This document shows positions 1-8,353 of a stretch of DNA of 35,612 bases, piece by piece (the first letter of the stretch is position 1; each line of letters starts with the position of its first letter). The stretch is from Gammaproteobacteria bacterium. Lineage in GTDB: Bacteria; Pseudomonadota; Gammaproteobacteria; Ga0077536. The notes beneath the pieces were generated by a model. It saw nothing but the letters and a program-made list of their open reading frames with translations, had not been told where the DNA came from and made no database searches. The stretch lies in NCBI GenBank assembly GCA_016874535.1, contig VGUA01000020.1, forward strand, positions 1-35,612. The letters run 5' to 3'. The translations under genes and the position numbers were made by a program.

Positions 1-634
1 GATTGGCGAGCGGTGCCGCGACGTAAAGCAGCACTGGCGCGAGTGCACTGTTGTAGAGGATGAAGACAAAGGCGCTTTGCACCCAGCCCGTGGGGGTCGC
101 GACGTCGGCAAAGGCCGCGACAATCTCCGCGCTTCGGGCTTGCCAGACCTGCCAGCAGAACACGCAGATGATGGCCGTGAGCAGCACGGCACCCGCACTC
201 AGGGTCAGCTCCACCAGGCGACGGCCAGCCCAGGTGAGCACAATCACCGCGCCCAGCATGAGTACCGTACCGAAAGTGTCCGGCAGATCGAAAGCATCAC
301 CCAGAACAGTGCCCGCAGCAGCCCCCGTGACCGCCAGCACGATGAGAAGCAACACACAGAAAAGCAGCTCGTAGAGGATCCAGAACGGCCCCAGCAGCGC
401 CTTGAGGAAACTGCGGTAATCAAAGGTGCGCGTGACCCGGGCAAGTTCGAAGCTGGCGCCAAGCACCACGCTGAATCCCAAGCCAACCAGTGCAATCACG
501 CCCAGCCCACCCCAAGGCCCGAAGCGCGAGATGAACTCGGCGACCTCGCGTCCCGTGCCATAAGCACCGCCCACGATCACGGACTGGAAAACCGCCGCCG
601 GTACCAGCACGACCGCCGCGCGCTGCAGGTTCAT
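1..634 (-). CDS. YkvI-like integral membrane protein, C-terminus outside window
   Basis: The ORF track misses this gene because it runs off the left edge without a stop. The complement reads an uninterrupted, very hydrophobic protein of about 211 residues from ATG at 634, beginning MNLQRAAVVLVPAAVFQ. A segment VGGAYGTGREVAEF follows near residue 22, which resembles the GG.(F/Y)(A/G)TG.E stretch near the N-terminus of YkvI-family membrane proteins (COG3949). At least five membrane spans are visible. Its ATG overlaps the TGA of the upstream crotonase as ATGA, so the two are probably translationally coupled. The family is thought to be transporter-like but its substrate is unknown. I am confident of the gene and the membrane nature, less so of the family. 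Confidence 0.72.
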   Translation of the reverse strand, partial: MNLQRAAVVLVPAAVFQSVIVGGAYGTGREVAEFISRFGPWGGLGVIALVGLGFSVVLGASFELARVTRTFDYRSFLKALLGPFWILYELLFCVLLLIVLAVTGAAAGTVLGDAFDLPDTFGTVLMLGAVIVLTWAGRRLVELTLSAGAVLLTAIICVFCWQVWQARSAEIVAAFADVATPTGWVQSAFVFILYNSALAPVLLYVAAPLAN

Positions 635-1395
635 GCACGGCCCTTCAGGAAGCTCTGCATGCGGCGCTGTGGCTCACCAGCCGCATAAGCCGCCTGCATC
701 CCGGAGATCGCCGCCGCGCGCGCCTCCTCGAAGCCTTCCATCACCTGTGCCCTGAACCGGGCCTTGCTGGCACGAAACGCCACCGGCGACTGGGCGGCAA
801 GCATCCGCGCTCTCGCGATGGCGGAGTCCAGCAAGGTCTCCGCCGTCACCAGCTCATTCAGCAGACCGAGTTGGCGGCATTCATCCGCTGCCATCACGCG
901 CCCCGTGTACGAGAGGTCCTGGTTCACCGCCAATGGCAGGTGAAATCGCATCAGATAAGCGCCCATGATGCTCGGCAAGCCGGCTTTGATCTCGGGTTGG
1001 GTCATGCGCGTGCCCGAGTGCCCGATGCGCCAGTCCGCCACCAGCCCCATCTGGTAGCCGCCACCGGCGGCCACGCCATTCAGCGCAATCACCACGGGTT
1101 TGTCGACTGCCATGATCTGCGCGTAGCAGCCACTTATGAGCGTGAACCAGGCGGGGATGTCACCTGTCGTGAGCGCGACGGCTTCGTGCAGATCAACCCC
1201 AGCGCAGAAAGCCCTGGGACCGGCTCCGGTCAGCACCACGGCCTGAACGGCAGGGTCGCGATGGGCATCGTCCAGTGCGCCGAGAAGCGACTGGGCGAGT
1301 GCCCGACTCAGCGCATTCAGCGCCTCGGGCCGGTTCAAGGTCAGTACTCTGACCGCATCATGGTCCATGCTCAGGACCGGGATTTCTTTGCTCAT
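631..1395 (-). CDS. Enoyl-CoA hydratase/isomerase (crotonase) family protein
   Basis: A 254-residue crotonase of normal length. The CoA/oxyanion-hole signatures are AFCAGVDL (residues 62-69) and NGVAAGGGYQMGL (106-118), followed by QPEIKAGLPS. By family knowledge the first catalytic glutamate (rat ECH Glu144, in GGGxE) aligns with Gln115 here, while the second (Glu164, in PEI) is kept as Glu135. That makes simple hydratase chemistry doubtful and isomerase or other acyl-CoA chemistry possible. No clear Shine-Dalgarno precedes the ATG; a 13-bp tandem repeat sits there instead. It is the first gene of a minus-strand pair with the YkvI-like gene (ATGA overlap). The substrate cannot be read from the sequence. 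Confidence 0.9.
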   Translation of the reverse strand: MSKEIPVLSMDHDAVRVLTLNRPEALNALSRALAQSLLGALDDAHRDPAVQAVVLTGAGPRAFCAGVDLHEAVALTTGDIPAWFTLISGCYAQIMAVDKPVVIALNGVAAGGGYQMGLVADWRIGHSGTRMTQPEIKAGLPSIMGAYLMRFHLPLAVNQDLSYTGRVMAADECRQLGLLNELVTAETLLDSAIARARMLAAQSPVAFRASKARFRAQVMEGFEEARAAAISGMQAAYAAGEPQRRMQSFLKGRA

Positions 1396-1404
1396 GGGTC
1401 ATTC

Positions 1405-1430
1405 ACTCGAAATGGCGACTCGAAATGCCG
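1405..1430. repeat. Two tandem 13-bp repeats upstream of the crotonase
   Basis: Two adjacent copies of ACTCGAAATGNCG (12 of 13 identical) lie 9 bases before the crotonase start, where its ribosome site and leader should be. They are not coding. An operator for a regulator binding direct repeats is possible but is inference only. Confidence 0.5.
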
Positions 1431-1460
1431 GCAGGGGTGAGAGGGAATCCGCTTGGCAAG

Positions 1461-1489
1461 GCTGATGGGACGCCGGATCCGGCATCAGC
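1461..1489. repeat. Imperfect hairpin in the divergent intergenic region
   Basis: GCTGAT and ATCAGC flank the perfect 12-bp palindrome GCCGGATCCGGC, with a five-base bulge on the left arm. It lies between the divergent crotonase and MFS transporter genes. No U-tract follows, so it is more likely an operator or leader structure than a terminator. Confidence 0.35.
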
Positions 1490-1646
1490 GATGGCCCGGG
1501 ATTCTAGCAGCCGCGGCGGCCGTCGCCGGTGCCGTCCGCACGCTGCGGGTACCGCGCTTGACTTGGGCTGGCCGTTTCGTAAGTCTCCGGCCCCTGTTTC
1601 CCCTCACCGCTCCGGCGTCGTTGCGCCCTTCAACCACGAGCCCCGC

Positions 1647-3329
1647 ATGATTCCATTGCTGTCCAAGGACCGTATCGTCGCGAGGCCGGGATTCAATCGC
1701 TGGCTGATCGCGCCTGCTGCCCTCGGCATTCATCTCTGCATCGGCTCCGTCTACGCGTGGAGTCTCTTCAATCCCGCCCTGGTCAAGCGGGTGGGCGTGG
1801 TCACAAGTGCTGCGGATGACTGGAGCCTGCGCAGCGTGGTGTGGGTGTTCACCGTCGCCATCGTGTGCCTCGGCCTTTCCGCAGCCGTGGCAGGCAAATG
1901 GCTGGAACGCGTGGGGCCGAGGATGGTCGGGGTGGTTGCCGCATGTTGCTGGTCCGGCGGATTCCTGCTCGGGGGCATCGGGATCACCACGGGGCAGCTC
2001 TGGCTGCTCTATCTGGGCTACGGCGTGATCGGCGGCTACGGCCTTGGCCTGGGCTACGTCTCACCGGTCAGCACTCTCATCCGCTGGTTTCCGGATCGCC
2101 GCGGCATGGCCACCGGAATCGCCATCATGGGCTTCGGCGGTGGGGCCATGCTCGCAAAACCCCTGATCGGCACCCTGCTCGAACATTACTACCGCGCCGC
2201 GGAATATCTGGGTCGGGTGACCGATCTGGAACTTATCACGGAACAAGGCCGGCGCATGGTCAATCTCGGCGGACGCCTGCATGAAGTGGTGGTGGTAGGC
2301 GGCAATGATGTGGCTGGCATGATCGTGCCCGGCCCTGAAGGGGTGTATCTCGTTGGTTCGGGCTCGGTTGGCGTGGCCGAAACCTTTTTCACGCTCGCCG
2401 CCATCTATTTCGTGGTGATGATGATTGCGGCCTTTGCCTACCGCATCCCGGCCCCCGACTGGCGTCCGGCGGGCTGGGAGCCGCCGCCCGAAAATTCGGA
2501 GGCCATGATTACCCGCCACCATGTGGACATCGACGAGGCGCTGAAGACGCCCCAGTTCTGCCAGCTCTGGATCGTGCTCTGCTTCAATGTCACAGCCGGC
2601 ATCGGCGTGCTGGCAGTGGCCCAGACGATGATCACGGAGATTTTCGGTTCCTCACTGCCGGAAGTGGTGGATGCGGGATTCGCGGCAACCTTCGTGTTGA
2701 TGATCAGCCTGTTCAACATGCTCGGCCGTTTCGGCTGGGCGAGCGCCTCTGACTATCTGGGGCGCAAGCTCACCTACTTCATCTTCTTCACCGCGGGCAT
2801 CCTGCTCTATTGCTCCATCCCTTTCTTTGCCGCGCAGGTGAGCCAGCATCCGGACATCGTGTGGCTGGTGCTCTTCTACGCGGCGACACTGCTCATCTTC
2901 ACCATGTACGGCGGTGGCTTTGCCACCATCCCGGCATATCTTGCCGACATGTTCGGAACCCGTTTCGTGGGTGGCATCCACGGCCGCCTTCTCACGGCGT
3001 GGAGCACCGCCGGTCTGCTCGGTCCGCTGGCCATCACATCCCTGCGCGAACACGCGGTGCAGGATGCCATCGCCGCACTCGCCGGCAAGGTCGATCCGGT
3101 GCGCTTCGAGCGCGCTTTCGGCGCCGGACTGAAAGATCTCGATGCCCTGGTACAGGCCCAGACGGTGACGATCGCCAAGCTCATGGAGATCGTTCCCCCG
3201 GGCACGCCGGACCCCACACCCGGCCTCTACAACCAGACCATGTACCTCATGGCTGCACTGCTTTTCATTGCCCTCATTGCCAATGCCCTGATGCGGCCGG
3301 TCGATGCGCGTCACCATCTGCAGCAATGA
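1647..3329 (+). CDS. OFA (oxalate/formate antiporter) family MFS transporter
   Basis: A 560-residue multi-span membrane protein. The ORF begins at 1425, but the first 74 codons are not transporter-like. The ATG at 1647 gives a protein starting MIPLLSKDRIVARPG and running straight into the OFA-typical HLCIGSVYAWSLFNPAL, so I take that start; no strong ribosome site precedes it. After TM6 there is a long extra segment (about residues 185-245) before the second half, and the last loop (about residues 475-530) is also extended. OFA members exchange or import small carboxylates. The next gene starts 16 nt after this stop, so the pair is probably an operon and this transporter may feed the following enzyme. 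Substrate unknown. Confidence 0.86.
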   Translation: MIPLLSKDRIVARPGFNRWLIAPAALGIHLCIGSVYAWSLFNPALVKRVGVVTSAADDWSLRSVVWVFTVAIVCLGLSAAVAGKWLERVGPRMVGVVAACCWSGGFLLGGIGITTGQLWLLYLGYGVIGGYGLGLGYVSPVSTLIRWFPDRRGMATGIAIMGFGGGAMLAKPLIGTLLEHYYRAAEYLGRVTDLELITEQGRRMVNLGGRLHEVVVVGGNDVAGMIVPGPEGVYLVGSGSVGVAETFFTLAAIYFVVMMIAAFAYRIPAPDWRPAGWEPPPENSEAMITRHHVDIDEALKTPQFCQLWIVLCFNVTAGIGVLAVAQTMITEIFGSSLPEVVDAGFAATFVLMISLFNMLGRFGWASASDYLGRKLTYFIFFTAGILLYCSIPFFAAQVSQHPDIVWLVLFYAATLLIFTMYGGGFATIPAYLADMFGTRFVGGIHGRLLTAWSTAGLLGPLAITSLREHAVQDAIAALAGKVDPVRFERAFGAGLKDLDALVQAQTVTIAKLMEIVPPGTPDPTPGLYNQTMYLMAALLFIALIANALMRPVDARHHLQQ

Positions 3330-3345
3330 CCCCGAGGAAATCCCC

Positions 3346-4887
3346 ATGATGATGACCGCCGAGGAATACCGCGAGAGCCTGCGCCGCTATCGCCCGCGGG
3401 TGTTCGTGGACGGAGACGCCGTGACATCGGTGGCCGACGAACCACGACTGCTGCCCGGAATCAACGCGCTTGGCGTGACTTACGACTATGCACTGAAACA
3501 GGAATACGCCTCACTCGCCCTGGCGACCGATACCTTCACCGGCCGCACCGTCAACCGTTTCCTGCATCTCAATGCGACACCCGATGATCTGCTGGCAAAA
3601 CTGGAATACACCCGGCTCGTGTGCCAGGAAACCGGCTGCGCCCAGCGCTATCTCGCCATGGATGGCCTGAATGGCCTCTTCCAGTTGACCTGGCGTCTCG
3701 ACGAGGACGGCAACGCCGGCTATCACCCGCGTTTCCTCGAATATCTCCGGCACGTGCAGGACGCGGATCTGACCCTCGGCATTGCCATGACGGACGCCAA
3801 AGGCGATCGCAGCCTGCGCCCGCATCAGCAACCGAACCCCGACACCTACCTGCACGTGGTGGAGAAGCGTGCCGACGGCATCGTGATCTCCGGCACCAAG
3901 GCCATCGTGACCTCTGCCCCATACGTGCATGAATTACTGGTCCTGCCCGGCCGCGAAATGACCGCCGCTGATGCCCCGTTCGCGGTGGCCTGCGCGGTGC
4001 CGGTGGATGCCGAAGGACTCACGATCATCGCGAGACCGGCTGGCCGGCCCGGCGAGTCCAAAGCGCTGTTCAGTGCGCACTACGGCCAGACTACAGGCGT
4101 GTGCGTGTTCGATCGCGTGTTCGTGCCGTGGGAAAAAGTGTTTTTGTGCGGGGAATGGCAACACTCGGGCTTTCTCACCCGCTCCTATGCCACCCATCAC
4201 CGGCATACCTGCATCGGTGCACGTGCAGGTTTTGGTGATCTGCTCATCGGTGCTGGCGTGATGATGGTCGAGGCCAACGGCCTCGACTGCGAGAAGCATG
4301 GCCATTTGCGGGACACCCTGGTGGATCTCATCAAACTGGTGGAAGGTATCTATGCGTGTGGCGTCGCTTCCTCCGTGTATGGCGTTAGGGATCCGGCCGG
4401 CAACCTCGAGCCCGAAGGGGTGTTTGCCAATATCGGCAAACTGCTGCTTGCCACCCAGATCTACGACATGCACCGCCTGGCCCATCAGGTGTCGGGTGGA
4501 CTCATCGTGGCACTGCCGAATCCCGAGGAAGATCACAATCCGGAAACCAAGGCGAGCCTCGCCGCGGTGCTCGCCGGCAGCCCGGATGTGCCCTGGGAGC
4601 ACCGTGCGCGGATTGCGCGTTTCATCGAAGATTTGACGGCGTCTGACGCAGGCGGCTGGATGTCGGTCATCAGCCTGCATGGCGGTGGTTCGCCCGAGGC
4701 CATGAAGCGCGAGATATTCCGTCGCTACCCGGTACCTGCACGCCGGCAACTGGTCGGACGCCTCATCGATCGCGGGCTCATCGCCTCCGGGGTCGCATTG
4801 CCCGCCACTTCAGGACAGCCCGGCGCCTGCTGCGAGACCGGGTGCACCTTGCCCCCCTTCCCGCGGCGGGTGGGTTTCAGCGCTTGA
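3346..4887 (+). CDS. 4-hydroxyphenylacetate 3-hydroxylase / 4-hydroxybutyryl-CoA dehydratase family flavoprotein
   Basis: 513 residues from the ATG at 3346, chosen because GAGGA lies 7 nt upstream; the ORF's earlier start at 3304 overlaps the transporter. The fold family is HpaB/AbfD. Conserved landmarks are the TGCAQR..AMDGLNGL stretch (about 96-110), THHRH (283-287), GFGDLLIGAG and a late HGGGSPEAMKR. In clostridial AbfD the 4Fe-4S cluster is held by Cys99, Cys103, His292 and Cys299. Aligned by motif, Cys98 and His285 are present here but Tyr102 and Ala292 replace the other two, so a standard cluster dehydratase is unlikely. It may be a flavin monooxygenase or a divergent dehydratase. The C-terminal tail is cysteine-rich (ACCETGC). 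It overlaps the convergent EamA gene by 11 bp. Confidence 0.85.
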   Translation: MMMTAEEYRESLRRYRPRVFVDGDAVTSVADEPRLLPGINALGVTYDYALKQEYASLALATDTFTGRTVNRFLHLNATPDDLLAKLEYTRLVCQETGCAQRYLAMDGLNGLFQLTWRLDEDGNAGYHPRFLEYLRHVQDADLTLGIAMTDAKGDRSLRPHQQPNPDTYLHVVEKRADGIVISGTKAIVTSAPYVHELLVLPGREMTAADAPFAVACAVPVDAEGLTIIARPAGRPGESKALFSAHYGQTTGVCVFDRVFVPWEKVFLCGEWQHSGFLTRSYATHHRHTCIGARAGFGDLLIGAGVMMVEANGLDCEKHGHLRDTLVDLIKLVEGIYACGVASSVYGVRDPAGNLEPEGVFANIGKLLLATQIYDMHRLAHQVSGGLIVALPNPEEDHNPETKASLAAVLAGSPDVPWEHRARIARFIEDLTASDAGGWMSVISLHGGGSPEAMKREIFRRYPVPARRQLVGRLIDRGLIASGVALPATSGQPGACCETGCTLPPFPRRVGFSA

Positions 4888-5767
4888 GCTGGAAGCGATT
4901 GATCACGAACAACGCCACCAGCACCAGCCCGCCCCCCAGCAGCAGCGGAGGCGTGGGCGATTCGCCGAGCAGCAAGGCGGAGAGCAGGAGACCGAAGATC
5001 GGCACCAGGTTGATGTAGGCCGAAGTCACCACCGCCCCGAGGCGCGCAATGGCCTCGTAGTACCACAGGAAGCCAACCGCGGAATTGAGCACGCCGAGAT
5101 ACACGAGCATCAGCACCGCCTTGCCGTCGGTCATGATCTGCCAGATCACCTCGCGGTCCAGATACACAAACGGCAGCAGCATCAGCGTCCCCCACAACGA
5201 GGCCTGAAACGTGAGGGTCAAGGGCGAACAGGTGGCCAGCAAGGGACGACCGAACACCGAGTAGAGCGCCCAGCTCGCCGCACTCAACAGGATGATCCCG
5301 TCCCCCAGACCAAGCATCCCGGAAAAGATCTGCCAGGGTGCGCCATCGGTCACCACCAGCATGGTGCCGAAGATGCCAATGAGAATCCCGAGCAGCACAC
5401 CGGCGCGCAGGCGCTGGCGGAACCAGACGAGTTCGATGAGCGCGATCATGATGGTGATCGTGGAGAAGATCACATTCGCGCGGTTTGCCTCCGTGTGTTC
5501 CATGCCCATGAAGCCGAGCACGTTGTGCAGGCACACACCGGTCAATCCGAGCAGGAAGAAGGTCATGCCGTGCCTGCCACCCGGTGCCACGGGCGCACGC
5601 TGCAACTTGAGAAAGACCCAGAGTACCGTGGTGGCGACCAGGAAGCGTCCGAAGGTCAGCGCCCAAGGCGCCGAGTAGCCGGACAGCATGCGACCGAAGA
5701 TGGGCGTGAGTGCCCAGAAGAACGTGCCCAGTGTGAGCTTGAGGTGCGTGGACAGATGCGCGGGCAT
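4877..5767 (-). CDS. EamA/DMT family transporter
   Basis: About 296 residues with ten predicted membrane spans in two EamA repeats. The first contains TPIFGRMLSGYSAPWALTFGR, and the second ends in the typical LVPIFGLLLSALLLGES region. I prefer the ATG at 5767 (MPAHLSTHLK), preceded by AAGGGAG, over the ATG at 5803, which has no ribosome site and adds twelve atypical residues. Family members export or import metabolites and amino acids; the substrate is not predictable. It is divergent from the LLM oxidoreductase gene, sharing a gap of roughly 120 bp, and convergent with the HpaB-family gene, whose 3' end it overlaps. Confidence 0.88.
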   Translation of the reverse strand: MPAHLSTHLKLTLGTFFWALTPIFGRMLSGYSAPWALTFGRFLVATTVLWVFLKLQRAPVAPGGRHGMTFFLLGLTGVCLHNVLGFMGMEHTEANRANVIFSTITIMIALIELVWFRQRLRAGVLLGILIGIFGTMLVVTDGAPWQIFSGMLGLGDGIILLSAASWALYSVFGRPLLATCSPLTLTFQASLWGTLMLLPFVYLDREVIWQIMTDGKAVLMLVYLGVLNSAVGFLWYYEAIARLGAVVTSAYINLVPIFGLLLSALLLGESPTPPLLLGGGLVLVALFVINRFQLKR

Positions 5768-5885
5768 GGGCTCCCTTATCCAGCAAGTGCGGCAAATGAT
5801 CAATCACGAGCCGGGATGACACTCCGGAGGCGGCACGCTTACCATCGTTGGCCTGTCCTCGCCTGAAATATCCGGAGCACGCGTG

Positions 5886-6731
5886 ATGGTCTCGTTTGGC
5901 GTCAGCATCTTTCCCACCGAATACACCCTGCCACCTGCCGACTTTGCGCGCGCAGTCGAGGAGCGCGGGCTCGATTCGGTGTTTTTTCCCGAGCACACCC
6001 ATATTCCAACCTGCCGCAGGACGCCATGGCCGGGTGGTGCCGAACTGCCCAAGCATTACCTGCACACGCACGACCCGTTTGTTGCACTTGCAGCATGCGC
6101 TGCTGTCACCTCGCGGATCCAGCTGGGGTTCGGGGTGTGCCTCGTCACCCAGCGCGATCCCATCGTGACCGCCAAACAGGTCGCCTCGCTGGATCTCATC
6201 TCCGGGGGGCGCGTCATCTTCGGCGTGGGCGCAGGCTGGAACCAAGAGGAGATGGAAAACCACGGCACACCCTTCAAGGCGCGCTGGCCCATCCTGAGAG
6301 AGCGGGTGTTGGCCATGAAAGCGATCTGGCGCGAGGAGGAAGCGAGTTTCGAGGGCCAATATGTGCGTTTCGACCCTCTCTGGTCCTGGCCCAAGCCCGC
6401 CCGTGCCGGGGGGCCGCCAGTCTGGCTGGGCGCCAAATCCCGCTACACCATGGACAGAATCGCGGAATACGGTGATGGCTACATGCCCATATACGGCCGT
6501 CAAGGCGAGGCCAGCATCGCCCAGCTCCGGGAGGCGTGCGCGCAACGCGGACGCGACTTTCGCGAAATCACCCTGGCGTCATTCGGGCCACCCCCAACAG
6601 AGGAGGCGACAGTCCAGTGCCTGAGCGAGGGTTTCACCCACCTCATCTACGTGTTGCCCCCGGCCGAGCCTGCGAAAGTCCTGCAGAAGCTCGATACCCT
6701 CGCCGCCCTGGTCGCACGCATGCGCGGCTGA
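5886..6731 (+). CDS. LLM-class flavin/F420-type oxidoreductase (TIGR03619-like)
   Basis: A luciferase-like TIM-barrel protein of about 281 residues. The N-terminus VSFGVSIFPTEYTLPPADFA and RGLDSVFFPEHTHIP are typical of the TIGR03619 group, as are SLDLISGGRVIFGVGAGWNQEEM (about 100-122) and VWLGAKSRYTMDRIAEYGDGYMP. GGAG at 5874 is spaced 8 nt from the ATG at 5886; the GTG at 5883 is an alternative. These enzymes transfer hydride or oxygen using FMN or F420. Proteobacteria usually lack F420, so FMN is the likelier cofactor (inference). It is the first of three LLM proteins in the window. Confidence 0.88.
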   Translation: MVSFGVSIFPTEYTLPPADFARAVEERGLDSVFFPEHTHIPTCRRTPWPGGAELPKHYLHTHDPFVALAACAAVTSRIQLGFGVCLVTQRDPIVTAKQVASLDLISGGRVIFGVGAGWNQEEMENHGTPFKARWPILRERVLAMKAIWREEEASFEGQYVRFDPLWSWPKPARAGGPPVWLGAKSRYTMDRIAEYGDGYMPIYGRQGEASIAQLREACAQRGRDFREITLASFGPPPTEEATVQCLSEGFTHLIYVLPPAEPAKVLQKLDTLAALVARMRG

Positions 6732-6834
6732 CACGCGCCGACAGTGGGCTGCACCACGGCGGTGAGCGTGTAAACTAGGACCGCACCGCGCCAACAGCGC
6801 ACAAAAAAAAGGCATCAGCCAATCCGGGGGGAGC

Positions 6835-8001
6835 ATGAAACGCAGTGATGAACGCATCCTGACCACACACGTCGGCAGTCTGCCGCGCGCGCGTGCCTTG
6901 TCCGATCTCTTGATCGCGGAGGAAGACCGTAGACCTTTCGACCGGGCCGAGATGGATCGCCTCGCCCGCGAGGGCGTGCAGCACGTGGTGGCACGCCAGA
7001 TCGCCAGCGGCCTCGACATCATCAACGACGGTGAACAACCACGCGTGGGTTTCCAGACCTATGTGGGCCAGCGTCTCGAAGGTTTTGGCGGCATCAGCGA
7101 GCGCGAGCCATTCACCGACTTTGCCAACTTCCCGGATTTTCGCGACATCTGGCTGAATCGCGGGATGGTGATGTCCAAGGTCTTCGACGCCCCTGCGGCG
7201 ACCGCCGAGGTGCGCTACAAGGATCTGGCTCCGGCCATCCGCGAATGCGATCTTTTTGACGAGGCCCTCGGGGCGCATCCCGGCCAGGTGGTGGAGCCAT
7301 TCATGACCGCGGCCTCGCCGGGCATCGTGTGCACCACGATGAGAAATAGTGGCGCCTACGACTCACATGCCACCTACGTCCACGCGGTGGCGCAGGAGCT
7401 GCGCAAGGAATACGAGCTCATCCACCAGCGCGGCTATGTACTGCAGCTCGACTGCCCTGATCTGGCCATGGAACGTCACGGCATGTTCCAGCACGATTCG
7501 CTGAAGGACTTCCAGAAAGCGGTGGAACTGCATATCGCCGCCATTAACGAAGCCTGCAACAACATCCCGGCGGATCGCATTCGCCTGCACGTCTGCTGGG
7601 GCAATTACGACGGTCCGCATGATTGCGACGTGCCGTTGGCGGACATCCTGCCGATCATCAGCCACGCACGGGTCGGGGCGTTCTCGGTGGAGTTCGCCAA
7701 TCCCCGCCATCAAAACGAAAACTCGGCGCTGAAACAGTATCCGCTGCCCAAGGACAAGCTCCTGATCCCCGGTGTCATCGATTCCACGGTCAACTACATC
7801 GAACACCCGCAGGTCGTTTGCAACCGCATCCTGGAAGCGGTGGCCGCCGTGGGCGACAAGGAACGCGTGATCGCTGGCGCGGACTGCGGCTTCGGTACAT
7901 TCGCCGGTTGGGAAATGGTGGCGGCTACGGTCGTCTGGAAGAAATTCGAAGCCTTGGCAGAGGGTGCGCGCCTTGCCTCCCGCCAGCTCTGGGGCCGCTG
8001 A
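6835..8001 (+). CDS. MetE-like (cobalamin-independent methionine synthase family) zinc alkyltransferase
   Basis: 388 residues, matching only the C-terminal catalytic half of MetE, so this is a stand-alone single-domain family member. The opening THVGSLPR is diagnostic. The zinc site of the family is complete: His252 and Cys254 in LHVCWGNYDG, Glu286 in SVEFANPRH and Cys351 in GADCGFGT. This supports activation of a thiol as alkyl acceptor. Relatives include MetE and epoxyalkane:coenzyme M transferase; which reaction occurs here is not known. GGGGGGAG directly precedes the ATG. The first symporter accessory gene starts 11 nt downstream, so this enzyme heads a transport operon, which suggests its substrate is imported. 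Confidence 0.85.
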   Translation: MKRSDERILTTHVGSLPRARALSDLLIAEEDRRPFDRAEMDRLAREGVQHVVARQIASGLDIINDGEQPRVGFQTYVGQRLEGFGGISEREPFTDFANFPDFRDIWLNRGMVMSKVFDAPAATAEVRYKDLAPAIRECDLFDEALGAHPGQVVEPFMTAASPGIVCTTMRNSGAYDSHATYVHAVAQELRKEYELIHQRGYVLQLDCPDLAMERHGMFQHDSLKDFQKAVELHIAAINEACNNIPADRIRLHVCWGNYDGPHDCDVPLADILPIISHARVGAFSVEFANPRHQNENSALKQYPLPKDKLLIPGVIDSTVNYIEHPQVVCNRILEAVAAVGDKERVIAGADCGFGTFAGWEMVAATVVWKKFEALAEGARLASRQLWGR

Positions 8002-8012
8002 GGAACACCTTG

Positions 8013-8348
8013 ATGCAGCACATCTACCGCAAAATCCAGGCCGACCCACGCTTCCATGAACTGGAGCACAAGCGCGGTCGGTTTGGCTGGACGCTGGCCG
8101 TCATCGTGCTCGCCAACTGCTTCTGGTACATGGGGGCGACTGCGTTCTTTCCGGACCTTGCTTTCGCAAGATTCTGGGGTGAGCCAATAGCCGAGGGCGG
8201 CTCCACCACCTGGGGCATCGTCATCGGCTTTGTCCAGACCGTGGTCTTCATCCTGCTGGTCGGCCTCTATATCTACCGGGCCAACACCGAGTTCGACACC
8301 CTGAAGGACGCCATCGTCGCCGACGCCCGACGCGCGGCTGGAGAGTAG
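8013..8348 (+). CDS. DUF485 (YjcH-like) small membrane protein 1
   Basis: 111 residues with two membrane spans. The ORF is open from 7623, but the upstream part lies inside the MetE-like gene. The ATG at 8013 has AGGA 8 nt before it and gives MQHIYRKIQADPRFHELEHKR, the normal DUF485 N-terminus (NPRF..L...R..F.W). Compared with the second copy at 10027, the first span is altered (LANCFWYMGATAFF instead of AAYYGFILMIAY) and the loop between spans differs. DUF485 proteins are encoded directly before ActP-type sodium/solute symporters and are thought to be their accessory subunits. The symporter gene follows after 5 nt. Confidence 0.87.
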   Translation: MQHIYRKIQADPRFHELEHKRGRFGWTLAVIVLANCFWYMGATAFFPDLAFARFWGEPIAEGGSTTWGIVIGFVQTVVFILLVGLYIYRANTEFDTLKDAIVADARRAAGE

Positions 8349-8353
8349 TTTCC

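Noticed and set aside
1558-1585. TTGACT upstream of the OFA transporter as a promoter
   Set aside because: The -35 match is good but no acceptable -10 lies 16-18 nt downstream (TAAGTC only).
4725-6545. 606-codon minus-strand ORF spanning the EamA and LLM genes
   Set aside because: It crosses two real genes in other frames and has no domain-like features.
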